Positions 8,676 through 18,823 of a stretch of 64,000 nucleotides of DNA are shown here, piece by piece. The stretch lies in NCBI RefSeq assembly GCF_029263155.1, contig NZ_JAJCYB010000111.1:62001-126000 (forward strand), written 5' to 3'. A model generated the notes under the pieces. The model did not search any database and was not told where the DNA came from. It saw only the letters and a list, made by a program, of their open reading frames with translations. The DNA is from Pseudonocardia sp. (GTDB lineage: Bacteria > Actinomycetota > Actinomycetes > Mycobacteriales > Pseudonocardiaceae). Position 1 is the stretch's first letter, and each line of letters starts with the position of its first letter. Position numbers and translations under genes: made by a program.

Positions 8676-9991
8676 TGAACCTGCGACGGGTACGGGGGGT
8701 GGCGTTCCTCGCGGTCATCGTCACGCTGCTCGGTCTCTCGGTGGCCACCTACAACGGGGTCTTCGAGCGCGGCGTGCCGGTCACGCTGCAGGTCGAGCGC
8801 GCCGGCAACCAGCTCACCGAGCGTGCCGACGTCAAGGTGCGCGGCCTGATCGTCGGCAAGGTCGCGGGGGTCAGCTCCGACGGCGACGGCGCCACCGTGG
8901 AGCTGTTCCTGGAGCCGGACACGGTCGACATGATCCCGGCAGGCGTGTCCGCACGGCTGCTGCCCAAGACGCTGTTCGGTGAGAAGTTCGTGTCGCTGGT
9001 GCTGCCCGAGCGCGGCGGCGGGCCCCCGATCCGCGCCGGCGACGTCATCCCCCAGGACCGCAGCGAAACCGCCCGCGAGCTGGAGCGCGTGCTCGACGGG
9101 CTGCTGCCGCTGCTGCAGGCCGTCGAGCCGCAGGACCTGGCCACCACGCTCGGCGCGCTGTCGCAGGCCCTGGCCGGGCGCGGGGAGGACCTGGGCGAGA
9201 CGCTGGTGAACCTGCAGGAGCTCACCGGGGGGATCCGCCCGGCGATCCCGGACCTGCAGGAGGACATCACCCAGCTCGCCGACTTCGCCGGCAACCTGGA
9301 CAGTGCGGCACCGGACCTGCTCGACGCGCTGGAGGACCTCACCGTCACCGGCGACACCATCGTCGAGCAGCGCACCGAGCTGCGGGCGCTGCTGGGCGGG
9401 CTCACCACGGCGTCGGACGACCTGCGCGGGTTCCTCGACCGCAACGGCGAGAACCTGATCTCGCTGGCCGCGTCGAGCCGGCCCACCCTGGAGAGCCTGG
9501 AGCGGTACTCGCCGCAGTTCCCCTGCCTGTTCGACCAGCTCGCCGGCATCATCCCGCTCGCCGACCAGGCGTTCGGCAAGGACACCGGTCGCCCCGGCGT
9601 CTACATCACCCTGGAGATCGTCAACAACAAGGGCAAGTACGTGCCGGACCAGGACGAGCCCGAGTACCTCGACGACCGCGGGCCGCGCTGCTACCCGATC
9701 CTGCCGCTGGGCCCGCAGGAGCCGCCGGACGGTCCGTTCCGCGACGGCTCCGAGCCCGCCGAGACGCCGGTCGACACCCCGATGGGCAACATCGACGAGT
9801 TCGGCGGCGACAGCTTCGGCACCGCCCCCGCGTCGTACGAGGGAATGGGTATCGCGAACTCCCCGGGCGAGCGGCAGATCGTCGCCGAGCTGGTGGCGGT
9901 GCAGGACGGCGGCGATCCCGCGGCCGTGCCGAGCTGGAGCTCGATGATGGTCGGTCCGCTCTACCGCGGAGCGGAGGTGCGGTTCGCATGA
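8672..9991 (+). CDS. Mce family protein (1st of 6)
   Basis: N-terminal TM then VTLQVERAGNQLTERADVKVRGLIVGKVAGV MlaD/Mce domain; ATGA overlap with the upstream permease. Confidence 0.9.
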   Translation: MMNLRRVRGVAFLAVIVTLLGLSVATYNGVFERGVPVTLQVERAGNQLTERADVKVRGLIVGKVAGVSSDGDGATVELFLEPDTVDMIPAGVSARLLPKTLFGEKFVSLVLPERGGGPPIRAGDVIPQDRSETARELERVLDGLLPLLQAVEPQDLATTLGALSQALAGRGEDLGETLVNLQELTGGIRPAIPDLQEDITQLADFAGNLDSAAPDLLDALEDLTVTGDTIVEQRTELRALLGGLTTASDDLRGFLDRNGENLISLAASSRPTLESLERYSPQFPCLFDQLAGIIPLADQAFGKDTGRPGVYITLEIVNNKGKYVPDQDEPEYLDDRGPRCYPILPLGPQEPPDGPFRDGSEPAETPVDTPMGNIDEFGGDSFGTAPASYEGMGIANSPGERQIVAELVAVQDGGDPAAVPSWSSMMVGPLYRGAEVRFA

Positions 9992-11136
9992 CCCGGATCC
10001 CCGTGGGCCCGCTGGTCAAGTTCCTGAGCCTGACCGTGGTGGTCGCGCTCGCGACGACCGTGCTGGCCCTGACCATCGCCAACGCGTCGGGCGGCGACCG
10101 GGTCGGCTACACCGCCCGGTTCACCGACGCGGCCGGGCTGCTGCGTGGCGACGACGTGCGGATCGCCGGTGTCGTCGTCGGGTCCGTCGACGACATCGAG
10201 ATCGTCGACCGGCGCATCGCCGAGGTGTCCTTCAGCGTGGCGGAGGGGCAGCGGCTGCCCGCGTCGGTCACCGCCGGGATCCTCTACAAGAACCTCATCG
10301 GCCAGCGGTTCCTCTCCCTGGAGCAGGGCGAGGGGCCGGCCGGCACGCTCGCACCCGGCGGCGTGATACCCGAGGACCGCACCCGCGGCCCGCTCAACCT
10401 GACCACGCTGTTCAACGGCTTCAAGCCGCTGTTCACCGCGCTGGACCCGCAGCAGGTCAACCAGCTCTCCTTCGAGATCGTCGAGGTGCTGCAGGGCCAG
10501 GGCGGCACCGTCACCAGCCTGCTGGCCAGCACGTCGTCGCTCACCAACGAGATCGCCGACCGCGACGAGGTCATCGGCCAGGTGATCGACAACCTCAACG
10601 CCGTGCTGGAGACCGTCAACGCCCGCGACGAGCAGCTCTCCGAGCTGGTGATCTCGCTGCAGCAGCTGGTGTCCGGCCTCGCGCAGGACCGGGAGCCGAT
10701 CGGGCGGGCGCTGGGCTCGATCGCCGACCTCACCGACGTGACCGCCGGATTCGTGGACGAGGCCCGGCCCCCGCTGCGCGACGACATCGCCGCTCTCGGC
10801 GACCTCTCGGACAACCTCAACGCCAACGAACCCGTCGTCGAGAGCTTCCTCGCCAACTGGCCCGGCAAGCTCACCACCATCACCCGGGCGGCCACCTACG
10901 GCAGCTGGTTCCAGTTCTACCTCTGCGGGCTCACCGGCTCGGTCGGTCTCGAGCCGTACCTGGCGCCGACGGAGATCCCGGCCTACTCGAGCCCCTCGCC
11001 ACGCTGCGGAGCCGATCCCGACGGGGTGGAGGGGCAGGAGCCGGGCCTGCTCGACGGGCTGCCCCCGTCGCTGCCGACCGGCGCGCAGGAAGCTCCCGCG
11101 GCCCCGGACCTGTCGCCGCTGCTGGGAGGGAACTGA
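9988..11136 (+). CDS. Mce family protein (2nd of 6)
   Basis: YTARFTDAAGLLRGDDVRIAGVVVGSVDDIEIV Mce domain; 4-nt overlap with previous gene. Confidence 0.92.
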   Translation: MTRIPVGPLVKFLSLTVVVALATTVLALTIANASGGDRVGYTARFTDAAGLLRGDDVRIAGVVVGSVDDIEIVDRRIAEVSFSVAEGQRLPASVTAGILYKNLIGQRFLSLEQGEGPAGTLAPGGVIPEDRTRGPLNLTTLFNGFKPLFTALDPQQVNQLSFEIVEVLQGQGGTVTSLLASTSSLTNEIADRDEVIGQVIDNLNAVLETVNARDEQLSELVISLQQLVSGLAQDREPIGRALGSIADLTDVTAGFVDEARPPLRDDIAALGDLSDNLNANEPVVESFLANWPGKLTTITRAATYGSWFQFYLCGLTGSVGLEPYLAPTEIPAYSSPSPRCGADPDGVEGQEPGLLDGLPPSLPTGAQEAPAAPDLSPLLGGN

Positions 11137-12101
11137 TGCCCGAGAAGCGCGGTCCCGTGCCCGTCGCGATCACCGGGATCCTGGTGATCATCCTGACGCT
11201 GGTGCTGGCCTTCAACGCGCCCCGGCTGCTGCAGGGCGGCACCACCTACCAGGCGGAGTTCGGCGAGGCCGCCGGCCTGATGTCCGGAGACCTGGTCACC
11301 GTGGCCGGTGTCGAGGCGGGTCGCGTCGACTCCGTGGAGCTCGCGGGCGACCGGGTGCTCGCCACGTTCACCGTCACCGACGCGTGGGTGGGCGACGAGA
11401 CCTCGGCCTCCATCGAGATCAAGACGCTGCTCGGCGCGAAGTACCTGGCCCTGGACCCCCGGGGCGCGCGTGCCATGCCCGCGGACGCGACGATCCCGCT
11501 GGCCCGCACCGCGTCGCCGTTCGACGTGGTGGAGGCCTTCAACGGCCTGTCGGGCACCATCGACGAGCTGGACACCGACCAGCTGGCCACCAGCCTGAAC
11601 ACCCTGTCCGACACCTTCCGCGACACCCCACCCGAGGTCCGCGGAGCGCTCGACGGCCTCTCCCGGCTCTCGCGGACGATCGCGAGCCGCGACGAGGAGA
11701 TCAAGCGGCTGCTCGGCGGCACCCGCCAGCTCTCCGCGGTGCTCGCCGACCGCAACGCCGAGTTCGAGACGCTGCTCTCGGATGGCAACCTGCTGCTGGC
11801 CGAGATCCAGAACCGCAAGGACGCGATATCGGCGCTGCTCGACGGGACGCGCGAGCTGTCGGTGCAGCTGCGCGGCCTGGTCGCCGACAACCAGGAGCAA
11901 CTCAACCCGACGCTGGAGGCCCTGGACCGGGTCGCCGCGGTGCTGGAGCGCAACCGGGACAACCTCGACGAGGCCCTCGAGAAGCAGGCCGTGTTCACCC
12001 GGCTGTTCGCCAACGCCGTCGGCAACGGGCGCTGGTTCGACAACTACGTCTGCGCGCTGGTTCCCCCGGCGTTCGGCCCGATCAACTCCGGGGGGTGCTG
12101 A
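11136..12101 (+). CDS. Mce family protein (3rd of 6)
   Basis: YQAEFGEAAGLMSGDLVTVAGVEAGRVDSVELAGDRVLATFTV Mce domain. Confidence 0.92.
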   Translation: MPEKRGPVPVAITGILVIILTLVLAFNAPRLLQGGTTYQAEFGEAAGLMSGDLVTVAGVEAGRVDSVELAGDRVLATFTVTDAWVGDETSASIEIKTLLGAKYLALDPRGARAMPADATIPLARTASPFDVVEAFNGLSGTIDELDTDQLATSLNTLSDTFRDTPPEVRGALDGLSRLSRTIASRDEEIKRLLGGTRQLSAVLADRNAEFETLLSDGNLLLAEIQNRKDAISALLDGTRELSVQLRGLVADNQEQLNPTLEALDRVAAVLERNRDNLDEALEKQAVFTRLFANAVGNGRWFDNYVCALVPPAFGPINSGGC

Positions 12102-12102
12102 G

Positions 12103-13326
12103 GTGGCACCCGGAGCGAACGGGCTGAACCTGGCCGACCGCCGGCAGCTGCAGTTCACCGCGCTCGTCGCCGTGATCGCGGTCCTGCTGGCCTCCGCGGC
12201 CTACCTGATCCTGCAACCGCCGGGGCGCTCCGTCGTCGCGTACTTCACCTCGGCCGAGGCGGTGTTCGAGGACAACTCGGTGCGCGTGCTGGGCGTCGAC
12301 GTCGGGCGGATCACGAAGATCACGCCCGAGGGCACCCAGGTCCGGGTCGAGATGCGCCTCGACGACCCCGACGTGCTGGTGCCGGCCGACGCCCGGGCGG
12401 TCGTGATCTCGCCGAGCCTGGTCACCGGCCGCTACGTGCAGCTGACGCCGCCCTACACCGGCGGCCCCGAGCTGGCCGACGGTGCCGTGATCGGCGTCGA
12501 CCGCACCGCGGTGCCACTCGGCGTCGACGACCTGACCCGCACGGCCTCCGAGCTGTCGGTCGCGTTGGGGCCCAACGGCGTCAACGCCGACGGCGCGCTG
12601 TCGGACCTGCTCGACGTCGGCGCGGCGAACCTGGACGGCAACGGCCAAGCGCTCAACGACACGCTCACCAACTTCGGCGAGCTGTCGGGCACGCTCGCGA
12701 ACTCCCGCGAGGACCTGTTCGGCACCGTCACCGAGCTGCAGTCGTTCGTCTCCACGATCGCGGCCAACGACGCCGAGGTCCGGGAGTTCAACGAGCGGCT
12801 CGAGGACGTCGCCGGGTTCCTCGCCGACGAGCGCGGCGACCTGGCCGCCGCGCTGTCGGAACTGTCGATCGCGCTCGGTGAGGTCGCCGTCTTCGTCCGC
12901 GACAACCGGGAGATCCTCAACTCCAACGTGGAGCGGCTGACCGAGGTGACCTCGGTCCTGGTCGCCCAGCAGCGGGCGCTGGCCGAGACGTTCGACGTCG
13001 CCCCGGCGGCCCTGGGCAACCTGGCGAACGCCTACAACGGCTCGTCGGGCACGCTCGACACCCGCGCCAACATCAACGAGCTGACCCTGCCGCCGATCGT
13101 GCTGATCTGCGAGCTGCTGGCCCGCGGCACCCCCGTCGGGCTGCCGACCACGATCTCCGACACCTGCGCGGAGGCGGAGCCGATCCTGTCGGGGGCGGTC
13201 CCGCTGCCGACGACGGCGGAGGTCATCACCTCGCTGCAGGCCGGCGAGGCCCCGCCGGTGCCCGGACTCGCGCTGCCCACGGACCCCGCCCCCGCCGTGC
13301 AGGCCCCCACCGGAGGTGGATCGTGA
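12103..13326 (+). CDS. Mce family protein (4th of 6)
   Basis: GTG start at 12103 (VAPGANGLNLADRRQLQFTALVAVIAVLLASAAY); AYFTSAEAVFEDNSVRVLGVDVGRITKITPEG Mce domain. Confidence 0.9.
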   Translation: MAPGANGLNLADRRQLQFTALVAVIAVLLASAAYLILQPPGRSVVAYFTSAEAVFEDNSVRVLGVDVGRITKITPEGTQVRVEMRLDDPDVLVPADARAVVISPSLVTGRYVQLTPPYTGGPELADGAVIGVDRTAVPLGVDDLTRTASELSVALGPNGVNADGALSDLLDVGAANLDGNGQALNDTLTNFGELSGTLANSREDLFGTVTELQSFVSTIAANDAEVREFNERLEDVAGFLADERGDLAAALSELSIALGEVAVFVRDNREILNSNVERLTEVTSVLVAQQRALAETFDVAPAALGNLANAYNGSSGTLDTRANINELTLPPIVLICELLARGTPVGLPTTISDTCAEAEPILSGAVPLPTTAEVITSLQAGEAPPVPGLALPTDPAPAVQAPTGGGS

Positions 13327-14612
13327 CCACCCGATCCGTGCGGCTGGCCGCGGTGCTCACCACGGCCACGCTGCTGACCAGCGGCTGCGGGGTGCTCTCC
13401 GGCGGCCTGCGCGGCGTGGACCTGCCCGGTGGCGCCGACCTCGGCGACACGCCGTACACGGTGACCGTCGAGTTCGCCGACGTCGTGGACCTGGTGCCGC
13501 AGTCACTGGTGAAGGTGGCCGACGTACCCGTCGGCACGGTGGAGCAGATCGCCGTCGGCCCCGACTGGACGGCGCTGGTCACCGTCGCGGTCAACGGAGA
13601 CATCGAGCTGCCGGCCAACGCCGAGGCCCGGGTCCGCACCACGAGCCTGCTCGGCGAGAAGTTCGTCGAGCTCATGGCCCCGGAGCAGGGGGCGACCGGC
13701 ACGCTGACCGACGGCGCCACCATCGCGCTGGACCGCTCCGGGCGCGCCACCGAGGTGGAGGAGGTGCTCGGCGCGCTGTCGATGCTGCTCAACGGCGGCG
13801 GCGTGGCCCAGATCAGGACCATCGCCACCGAGCTCAACCTGGCGCTCGAGGGCAACGAGCCGGAGATCCGCGCGCTGCTCGACGACGTCGACACCCTCGT
13901 CGGGGCGCTCGACGACCGCAGGACCGAGATCACCCGTGCCCTCGACGAGATCAACCGGCTGGGCTCGACGCTGAACGAGCGCCGCGGCCAGATCGAGATC
14001 GCCCTGGAGGACCTGTCCCCGGGCCTGCGGGAGCTGGAGAACCAGCGCGCCCAGCTCGTCGACATGCTGCAGGCGCTCGACCGGCTCTCCGGCGTGGCCA
14101 CCGAGGTGATCGGCCGCAGCCGCGAGGACCTGATCGCCGACCTGGAGCTGCTGCGCCCGATCCTCGCCAAGCTGGCCGAGTCCGGCGACGACCTCCCGGC
14201 GTCCCTGCAGTTCCTGTTCACCCCGCCGTTCACCGACGCCGCGGTCGACGCGTTCGCCGGGGACTACGCGAACCTCTACGTGCGCGCCGACCTCGATCTC
14301 GGCAACGTCCTGGAGAACCTGGCCCGCTCCAACGAGCCGCTGCTCGGCCCGGACAGCCCGCTGGCGGACCTGCCGCCCACGGCGCAGCTGCTGGGCCCGC
14401 TGCTCGGCCCGCCCGGCGACGACCAGCCGCAGTTCCCGCTGCTGGGCGAGGGCGAGATCCTGGGCGTGCCGCTGCCCGGCCGCGTCGAGCCGCTGCCGGA
14501 CCGGGCGCCCGAGGGGTCGACCGACCCCGACACCCGGCCGCGGGAGATCCCCGACGACCCCGAGGCCGAGCCCGATGGCCTGCTCGGCGGACTCCTGGGA
14601 GGTGGCCGGTGA
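13323..14612 (+). CDS. Mce family lipoprotein (5th of 6)
   Basis: Signal peptide with lipobox LLTSGC; VTVEFADVVDLVPQSLVKVADVPVGTVEQI Mce domain. Confidence 0.92.
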   Translation: MTTRSVRLAAVLTTATLLTSGCGVLSGGLRGVDLPGGADLGDTPYTVTVEFADVVDLVPQSLVKVADVPVGTVEQIAVGPDWTALVTVAVNGDIELPANAEARVRTTSLLGEKFVELMAPEQGATGTLTDGATIALDRSGRATEVEEVLGALSMLLNGGGVAQIRTIATELNLALEGNEPEIRALLDDVDTLVGALDDRRTEITRALDEINRLGSTLNERRGQIEIALEDLSPGLRELENQRAQLVDMLQALDRLSGVATEVIGRSREDLIADLELLRPILAKLAESGDDLPASLQFLFTPPFTDAAVDAFAGDYANLYVRADLDLGNVLENLARSNEPLLGPDSPLADLPPTAQLLGPLLGPPGDDQPQFPLLGEGEILGVPLPGRVEPLPDRAPEGSTDPDTRPREIPDDPEAEPDGLLGGLLGGGR

Positions 14613-15853
14613 TCACCAGGGCGGTCCGGATCCAGCTCGCGGCGTTCCTCGTGCTCACCCTGGTCGGGGTCGGCTACACCGGCTTCCGCTACGCCGGGTT
14701 CGGCGACATCGTCGGCACGACCACCTACCCGGTCACGATGCGTCTCGCGGAGTCCGGGGGCATCTTCACCGGGGCCGACGTGACCTACCGCGGCGTGAGC
14801 GTCGGCCGCGTCGGGGATCTCAGCCTCACCGCCGACGGCGTGGACGTCGAGCTCGACATCGAGCGCAGCGCCCCGGCCATCCCCGCCGACGTCGACGCCG
14901 CGGTGCGCAACCTCTCCGCGATCGGTGAGCAGTACGTCGACCTGGCGCCGGCGTCCGACGGCGGCGCGATGCTGGCCGCCGGATCGGTCATCCCGATGTC
15001 GCGCACCCGCATCCCGGTCCCGGTCGAGGAGCTCGTCGTCAGCGTGGACGACCTGGCCCGCTCGGTGCCTCTGGGCTCGCTGCAGACCGTGGTCGGCGAG
15101 CTCGGCACCGCGTTCGAGGGCACCGCGGGACCGCTGCAGAGGATCCTCGACACCACCGACGCCTTCACCGCCGACGCCGTCGACGCCCTGCCGCAGACGC
15201 TGGCCCTGATCCGGGACGGCCGGACGGTGCTCACCACGCAGAACGACGTGGCGGGCTCGTTCCAGAGCTTCAGCTCCGACCTCGCCCTGCTCGCCGAGCA
15301 GCTCGAGCGGTCCGACCCGGACCTGCGCCGGCTGATCCGGACCGGTCCGGAGTTCTCCGAGGAGATCGTCGGCCTGCTGCGCGAGAGCGGCAACGGGCTC
15401 TCGGTGCTGGTCGCCGACCTGCTCACCGTCTCCCGGGTGGCCGAGCCGCGCCAGGACGGCCTGCGCCAGCTGCTGGTCACCTACGCCGGGTTCTCCTCGG
15501 TCGCCTACTCGGTGCTCCCCGACGACGGCACCGCCCACCTGGGGCTCGCGGTCAACCTCTTCGACCCCTACGCGTGCGCGCAGGGCTACGAGGGCACCGA
15601 TCGGCGCTCGGGGGACGACACCGCCGAGACCGAGCCGAACGTCGATGCCTACTGCGCGGAGCCACCCGGCAGCCCGATCAACGTGCGGGGGGCGCAGAAT
15701 GTCCCCCGGGCGGAGACTCCCCAGCCGCCCGCCGACGCCCAGATCGGCCCGAACGGGCCGGTGCCCGCGGGCACGGCGCCCGCCGGTTCCCCGGTGGGGT
15801 CGACGCCGCCCCTGAGCTCCCCGGCGCAGATCCTCGAGGGCCTGCTCCCGTAA
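14609..15853 (+). CDS. Mce family protein (6th of 6)
   Basis: GTG at 14609 overlapping previous stop (VITRAVRIQLAAFLVLTLVGVGYTGFRYAGFGD); VTMRLAESGGIFTGADVTYRGVSVGRVGDL Mce domain. Confidence 0.9.
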   Translation: MITRAVRIQLAAFLVLTLVGVGYTGFRYAGFGDIVGTTTYPVTMRLAESGGIFTGADVTYRGVSVGRVGDLSLTADGVDVELDIERSAPAIPADVDAAVRNLSAIGEQYVDLAPASDGGAMLAAGSVIPMSRTRIPVPVEELVVSVDDLARSVPLGSLQTVVGELGTAFEGTAGPLQRILDTTDAFTADAVDALPQTLALIRDGRTVLTTQNDVAGSFQSFSSDLALLAEQLERSDPDLRRLIRTGPEFSEEIVGLLRESGNGLSVLVADLLTVSRVAEPRQDGLRQLLVTYAGFSSVAYSVLPDDGTAHLGLAVNLFDPYACAQGYEGTDRRSGDDTAETEPNVDAYCAEPPGSPINVRGAQNVPRAETPQPPADAQIGPNGPVPAGTAPAGSPVGSTPPLSSPAQILEGLLP

Positions 15854-15885
15854 GCGCCCGACTCCCGTCTCCCAGGAGGGCCCGC

Positions 15886-16434
15886 ATGACCGTTCTCGAC
15901 GAGGCCGACACCGAGGTGGCGGGCGAGCCCTCCGGGCCGCCGCGCCGCGACCCGGTCCGGCTCCTCACGATCGCCGTCGCGGTGCTGACCGTCGTCGCGG
16001 TGGTGCTCGGGATCCTCTGGGCGATCACGTTGGGCGACGGCTCCCGGGAGCTGGCGCAGGCCCGCGACGTCGTACTCGTCGACGCGCGGCAGGCCGCCAT
16101 GAACCTCAACAGCCTCGACCACGAGAACGTCGAGGCCGGGCTGGACCTGTGGGAGCGGTCCTCCACCGCCGGGCTGCTGGAGGAGTTCCGGGCCAACCGT
16201 GCCGAGTACGCCCAGCTGGTCACGGAGTCCCAGCGCACCACCGAGGCCACGGTTCCCGACGCCGCGGTCGCCGAGCTGGACCTGCGGGCCGGCGTCGCCC
16301 GCGTCCTCGTCGGGGTCGACGTGCAGGTCACCGCGCCCGGGCAGGAGCCCAGCCTGTTCCGCCAGCGCCTGCAGCTGGAGATGACCCGCACCGCCGACGG
16401 CTGGAAGGCCAGCCGCGCCGACATCGTCCGCTGA
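15886..16434 (+). CDS. Mce-associated membrane protein
   Basis: MTVLDEADTEVAGEPSGPPRRDPVRLLTIAVAVLTVVAVVLGIL... single TM plus conserved Mce-associated extracellular domain; same operon. Confidence 0.8.
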   Translation: MTVLDEADTEVAGEPSGPPRRDPVRLLTIAVAVLTVVAVVLGILWAITLGDGSRELAQARDVVLVDARQAAMNLNSLDHENVEAGLDLWERSSTAGLLEEFRANRAEYAQLVTESQRTTEATVPDAAVAELDLRAGVARVLVGVDVQVTAPGQEPSLFRQRLQLEMTRTADGWKASRADIVR

Positions 16435-16466
16435 CGGTTCCCGACCCAGAGCAGGAGGTGACCGGG

Positions 16467-17465
16467 ATGACCTCCCGTCGCCGCACCACCGGCACGAGCC
16501 GGCGCCCGCGCGTCGCGGGTCTGATGCCGAGCCGTACCGACGAGACCGTCGACGGCACCGGCACCGTCACCGAGGACCGGCCGGCCCGCCGACCCGACGG
16601 CGAGCCGGACCCGGGCCGGCGGGCGCGCGTGCGCCCGGAGACCGCCCCGGCGGGGGACGCGCCCGCCGGGCCCGTGAACGGGCCGGTGAGGGACGAGCAC
16701 GCGGTCGGGGAGTCGACGGCCGGGGAGCCGGCCGCCGGGTCGTCGGACGCGGGGGATCGGACCGCCGAGGAGTCGGACGCCGGGGAGTCGGACGCCGCGG
16801 AATCGGGCGCCGGGGAGCCGGACACCGCGGAATCGGACGCCGGGGAGCCGGGCGCCGGGGAGCCGGAGGCGGGGGCCGCCGCCGTCGACGTCTCGAAGAC
16901 GGCGCCGAGCCGCCGTCGAGCGCGCCGCGACCCGGTGGCCGGGTCGTCGCCGGGACCCGCGTCGCGACTGCGGCGCGTGCCCGTGCTCGCCGGGGCAGTC
17001 GTGGTCCTGCTGGCCCTCGCGGTGTTCTTCGGCGTGTCGACCGTCGCGCTGCGGAGCTCACCGGCCGCGGCGAACACCGCGCTGACCGACGTCGGCACCA
17101 CCGCGGAGGTCGCCACCCAGCTCGGGGACGCGTTGGAGACCGTCTACTCCTACGACTTCGCCCGGCTCGACGAGAACGAGCGCGCCGCCCGGGAGGTGAT
17201 CACCACGGCGTTCAGCACGGAGTTCGACCGGCTCTTCGCGCAGGTCCGCGACCTGGCCCCGCAGCAGCAGGCGGTCGTGTCGGCGACCGTCACGGTCTCC
17301 GCGGTGCAGGAGATCCGCGGCGACCGCGCCGTGCTCGTCGCGTTCATGGACCAGCAGGCCACCACCGCCGCCACGGCGGAGCAGGCGGCCGCCGCGGGCC
17401 GGCTGACCGTCGTCGGCGAGCGGGTGGACGGCCGTTGGAAGATCGCCTCGGTGGAGAGCCGCTGA
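16467..17465 (+). CDS. Mce-associated protein with low-complexity Glu/Ala/Gly N-terminal region
   Basis: MTSRRRTTGTSRRPRVAGLMPSRTDE...; TM LAGAVVVLLALAVFFGVSTVAL; C-terminal domain DALETVYSYDFARLDENERAAREVITTAFSTEFDRLFAQVRDLAPQQQ. Confidence 0.8.
   Translation: MTSRRRTTGTSRRPRVAGLMPSRTDETVDGTGTVTEDRPARRPDGEPDPGRRARVRPETAPAGDAPAGPVNGPVRDEHAVGESTAGEPAAGSSDAGDRTAEESDAGESDAAESGAGEPDTAESDAGEPGAGEPEAGAAAVDVSKTAPSRRRARRDPVAGSSPGPASRLRRVPVLAGAVVVLLALAVFFGVSTVALRSSPAAANTALTDVGTTAEVATQLGDALETVYSYDFARLDENERAAREVITTAFSTEFDRLFAQVRDLAPQQQAVVSATVTVSAVQEIRGDRAVLVAFMDQQATTAATAEQAAAAGRLTVVGERVDGRWKIASVESR
16695..16877. repeat. Degenerate short tandem repeat encoding (E-S/P-D/G-A-G)n
   Basis: Iterated gccggggagtcggac / gccgcggaatcggac-like 15-nt units visible in sequence. 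Confidence 0.7.
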
Positions 17466-17472
17466 GCACGCC

Positions 17473-17506
17473 CGCACCCCCGGGACCGGCCCGGCGCGGG
17501 GGTGCG
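17473..17506 (+). terminator. Candidate terminator after the Mce operon
   Basis: 9-bp perfect stem cgcaccccc/gggggtgcg with a 16-nt loop just after the stop at 17465. Confidence 0.45.
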
Positions 17507-17514
17507 CGTACTCT

Positions 17515-17756
17515 CGTGCACGGTTCCACCGAAGACCGCAGGTCTGCGCCGCGCTACCCGTAGCGACGGCACACGAAGGCCCCGCAGCAGCGGGCGACCC
17601 GCGCAGGAGGACGAGGTAGCTCAGGGCGCCGCTGTCGTCGGCGTCCGCTGTCGCCCCGTGCGCCCCTGCGCCGGGGCGTTCGCTTTCTCGGCAGGTCGTC
17701 GCCGGTGGTCTCACTGCAGTTCACACCACCGCCGACAACCCGAGAGGAGGCAGGGG
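17515..17756 (+). promoter_or_regulatory. Candidate rplJ (L10) leader / 5'UTR
   Basis: About 240-nt noncoding region before rplJ; rplJL operons commonly have an L10-binding autoregulatory leader. Secondary structure not computed. Confidence 0.4.
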
Positions 17757-18356
17757 ATGGCACGACCCGACAAGGTCGCTGCGGTCGACGAGATCGCGAG
17801 CCGGTTCCGGGGCGCGTCCGCCTCGGTCGTCACCGAGTACCGCGGGCTCACCATGACCCAGCTGATCGCCCTGCGGCGCGCACTGGGAACCGACACCACC
17901 TACCGCGTCGCCAAGAACACCCTGGTGAAGCGGGCGGCCGAGGATGCCGGAGTCACCGGCCTGGAGTCGCTGCTCGTCGGCCCCACGGCCATCGCGTTCG
18001 TCAACGGCGAGCCGTCGGAGGCCGCCAAGGCCATCCGCGACTTCGCCAAGGAGAACAAGGGCCTGGTCGTCAAGGGCGGCTTCATGGACGGTCGCGCGCT
18101 GACCGCCGCCGAGGTCGCCTCGCTCGCCGACCTGGAGTCCCGCGAGGTCCTGCTGGCCAAGCTGGCCGGCGCGATGAAGGCCAACCTGTCCAAGGCCGCC
18201 GGACTGTTCGCCGCTCCGGCGTCGCAGGTCGCGCGCCTCGCCCAGGCGCTCGCCGACAAGCGTGCGGAGTCCGGTGACGAGGCTCCTGCCCCTGCCACCG
18301 TGGACGCCGCCACCGAGGACGCCGCCACCGAGGCTCCGGCCGACGCCGAGAGCTGA
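17757..18356 (+). CDS. rplJ: 50S ribosomal protein L10
   Basis: [44 protein letters not shown]...; ATG at 17757 after GAGAGGAGG. Confidence 0.96.
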   Translation: MARPDKVAAVDEIASRFRGASASVVTEYRGLTMTQLIALRRALGTDTTYRVAKNTLVKRAAEDAGVTGLESLLVGPTAIAFVNGEPSEAAKAIRDFAKENKGLVVKGGFMDGRALTAAEVASLADLESREVLLAKLAGAMKANLSKAAGLFAAPASQVARLAQALADKRAESGDEAPAPATVDAATEDAATEAPADAES

Positions 18357-18411
18357 TCTCCACCCCCTAGCTGCTGCACCTGTGCCGCACCACCGAGAAA
18401 GGACCGCCACC

Positions 18412-18804
18412 ATGGCGAAGCTGTCCACCGACGAGCTGCTCGAGGCCTTCAAGGACCTCACCCTCATCGAGCTGTCGGAGTTCGTGAAGAAGTTCGAGGA
18501 GACCTTCGACGTTACCGCGGCCGCCCCGGTCGCCGTGGCCGCCGCCGGTCCCGCCGCGAACGGCGCCGCCGCTCCCGTCGAGGAGGAGAAGGACGAGTTC
18601 AACGTCGTCCTCGACGCCGCGGGTGACAAGAAGATCCAGGTCATCAAGGCCGTCCGCGAGCTCGTCTCGGGCCTGGGCCTCAAGGAGGCCAAGGACCTCG
18701 TCGAGGCGGCCCCGAAGCCGATCCTCGAGGGCGTCGACAAGGCCGCGGCCGACGCCGCCAAGGCCAAGCTCGAGGAGGCCGGCGCCAAGGTCAGCCTGAG
18801 CTGA
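18412..18804 (+). CDS. rplL: 50S ribosomal protein L7/L12
   Basis: [34 protein letters not shown]...[35 protein letters not shown]. Confidence 0.97.
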   Translation: MAKLSTDELLEAFKDLTLIELSEFVKKFEETFDVTAAAPVAVAAAGPAANGAAAPVEEEKDEFNVVLDAAGDKKIQVIKAVRELVSGLGLKEAKDLVEAAPKPILEGVDKAAADAAKAKLEEAGAKVSLS

Positions 18805-18823
18805 CCACCGGCACCAGCTGAAG

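Noticed and set aside
13316-14600. Plus-strand 845-aa ORF continuing upstream of the sixth mce gene
   Set aside because: The portion before 14609 is an out-of-frame reading of the fifth mce gene; the real start is GTG at 14609.
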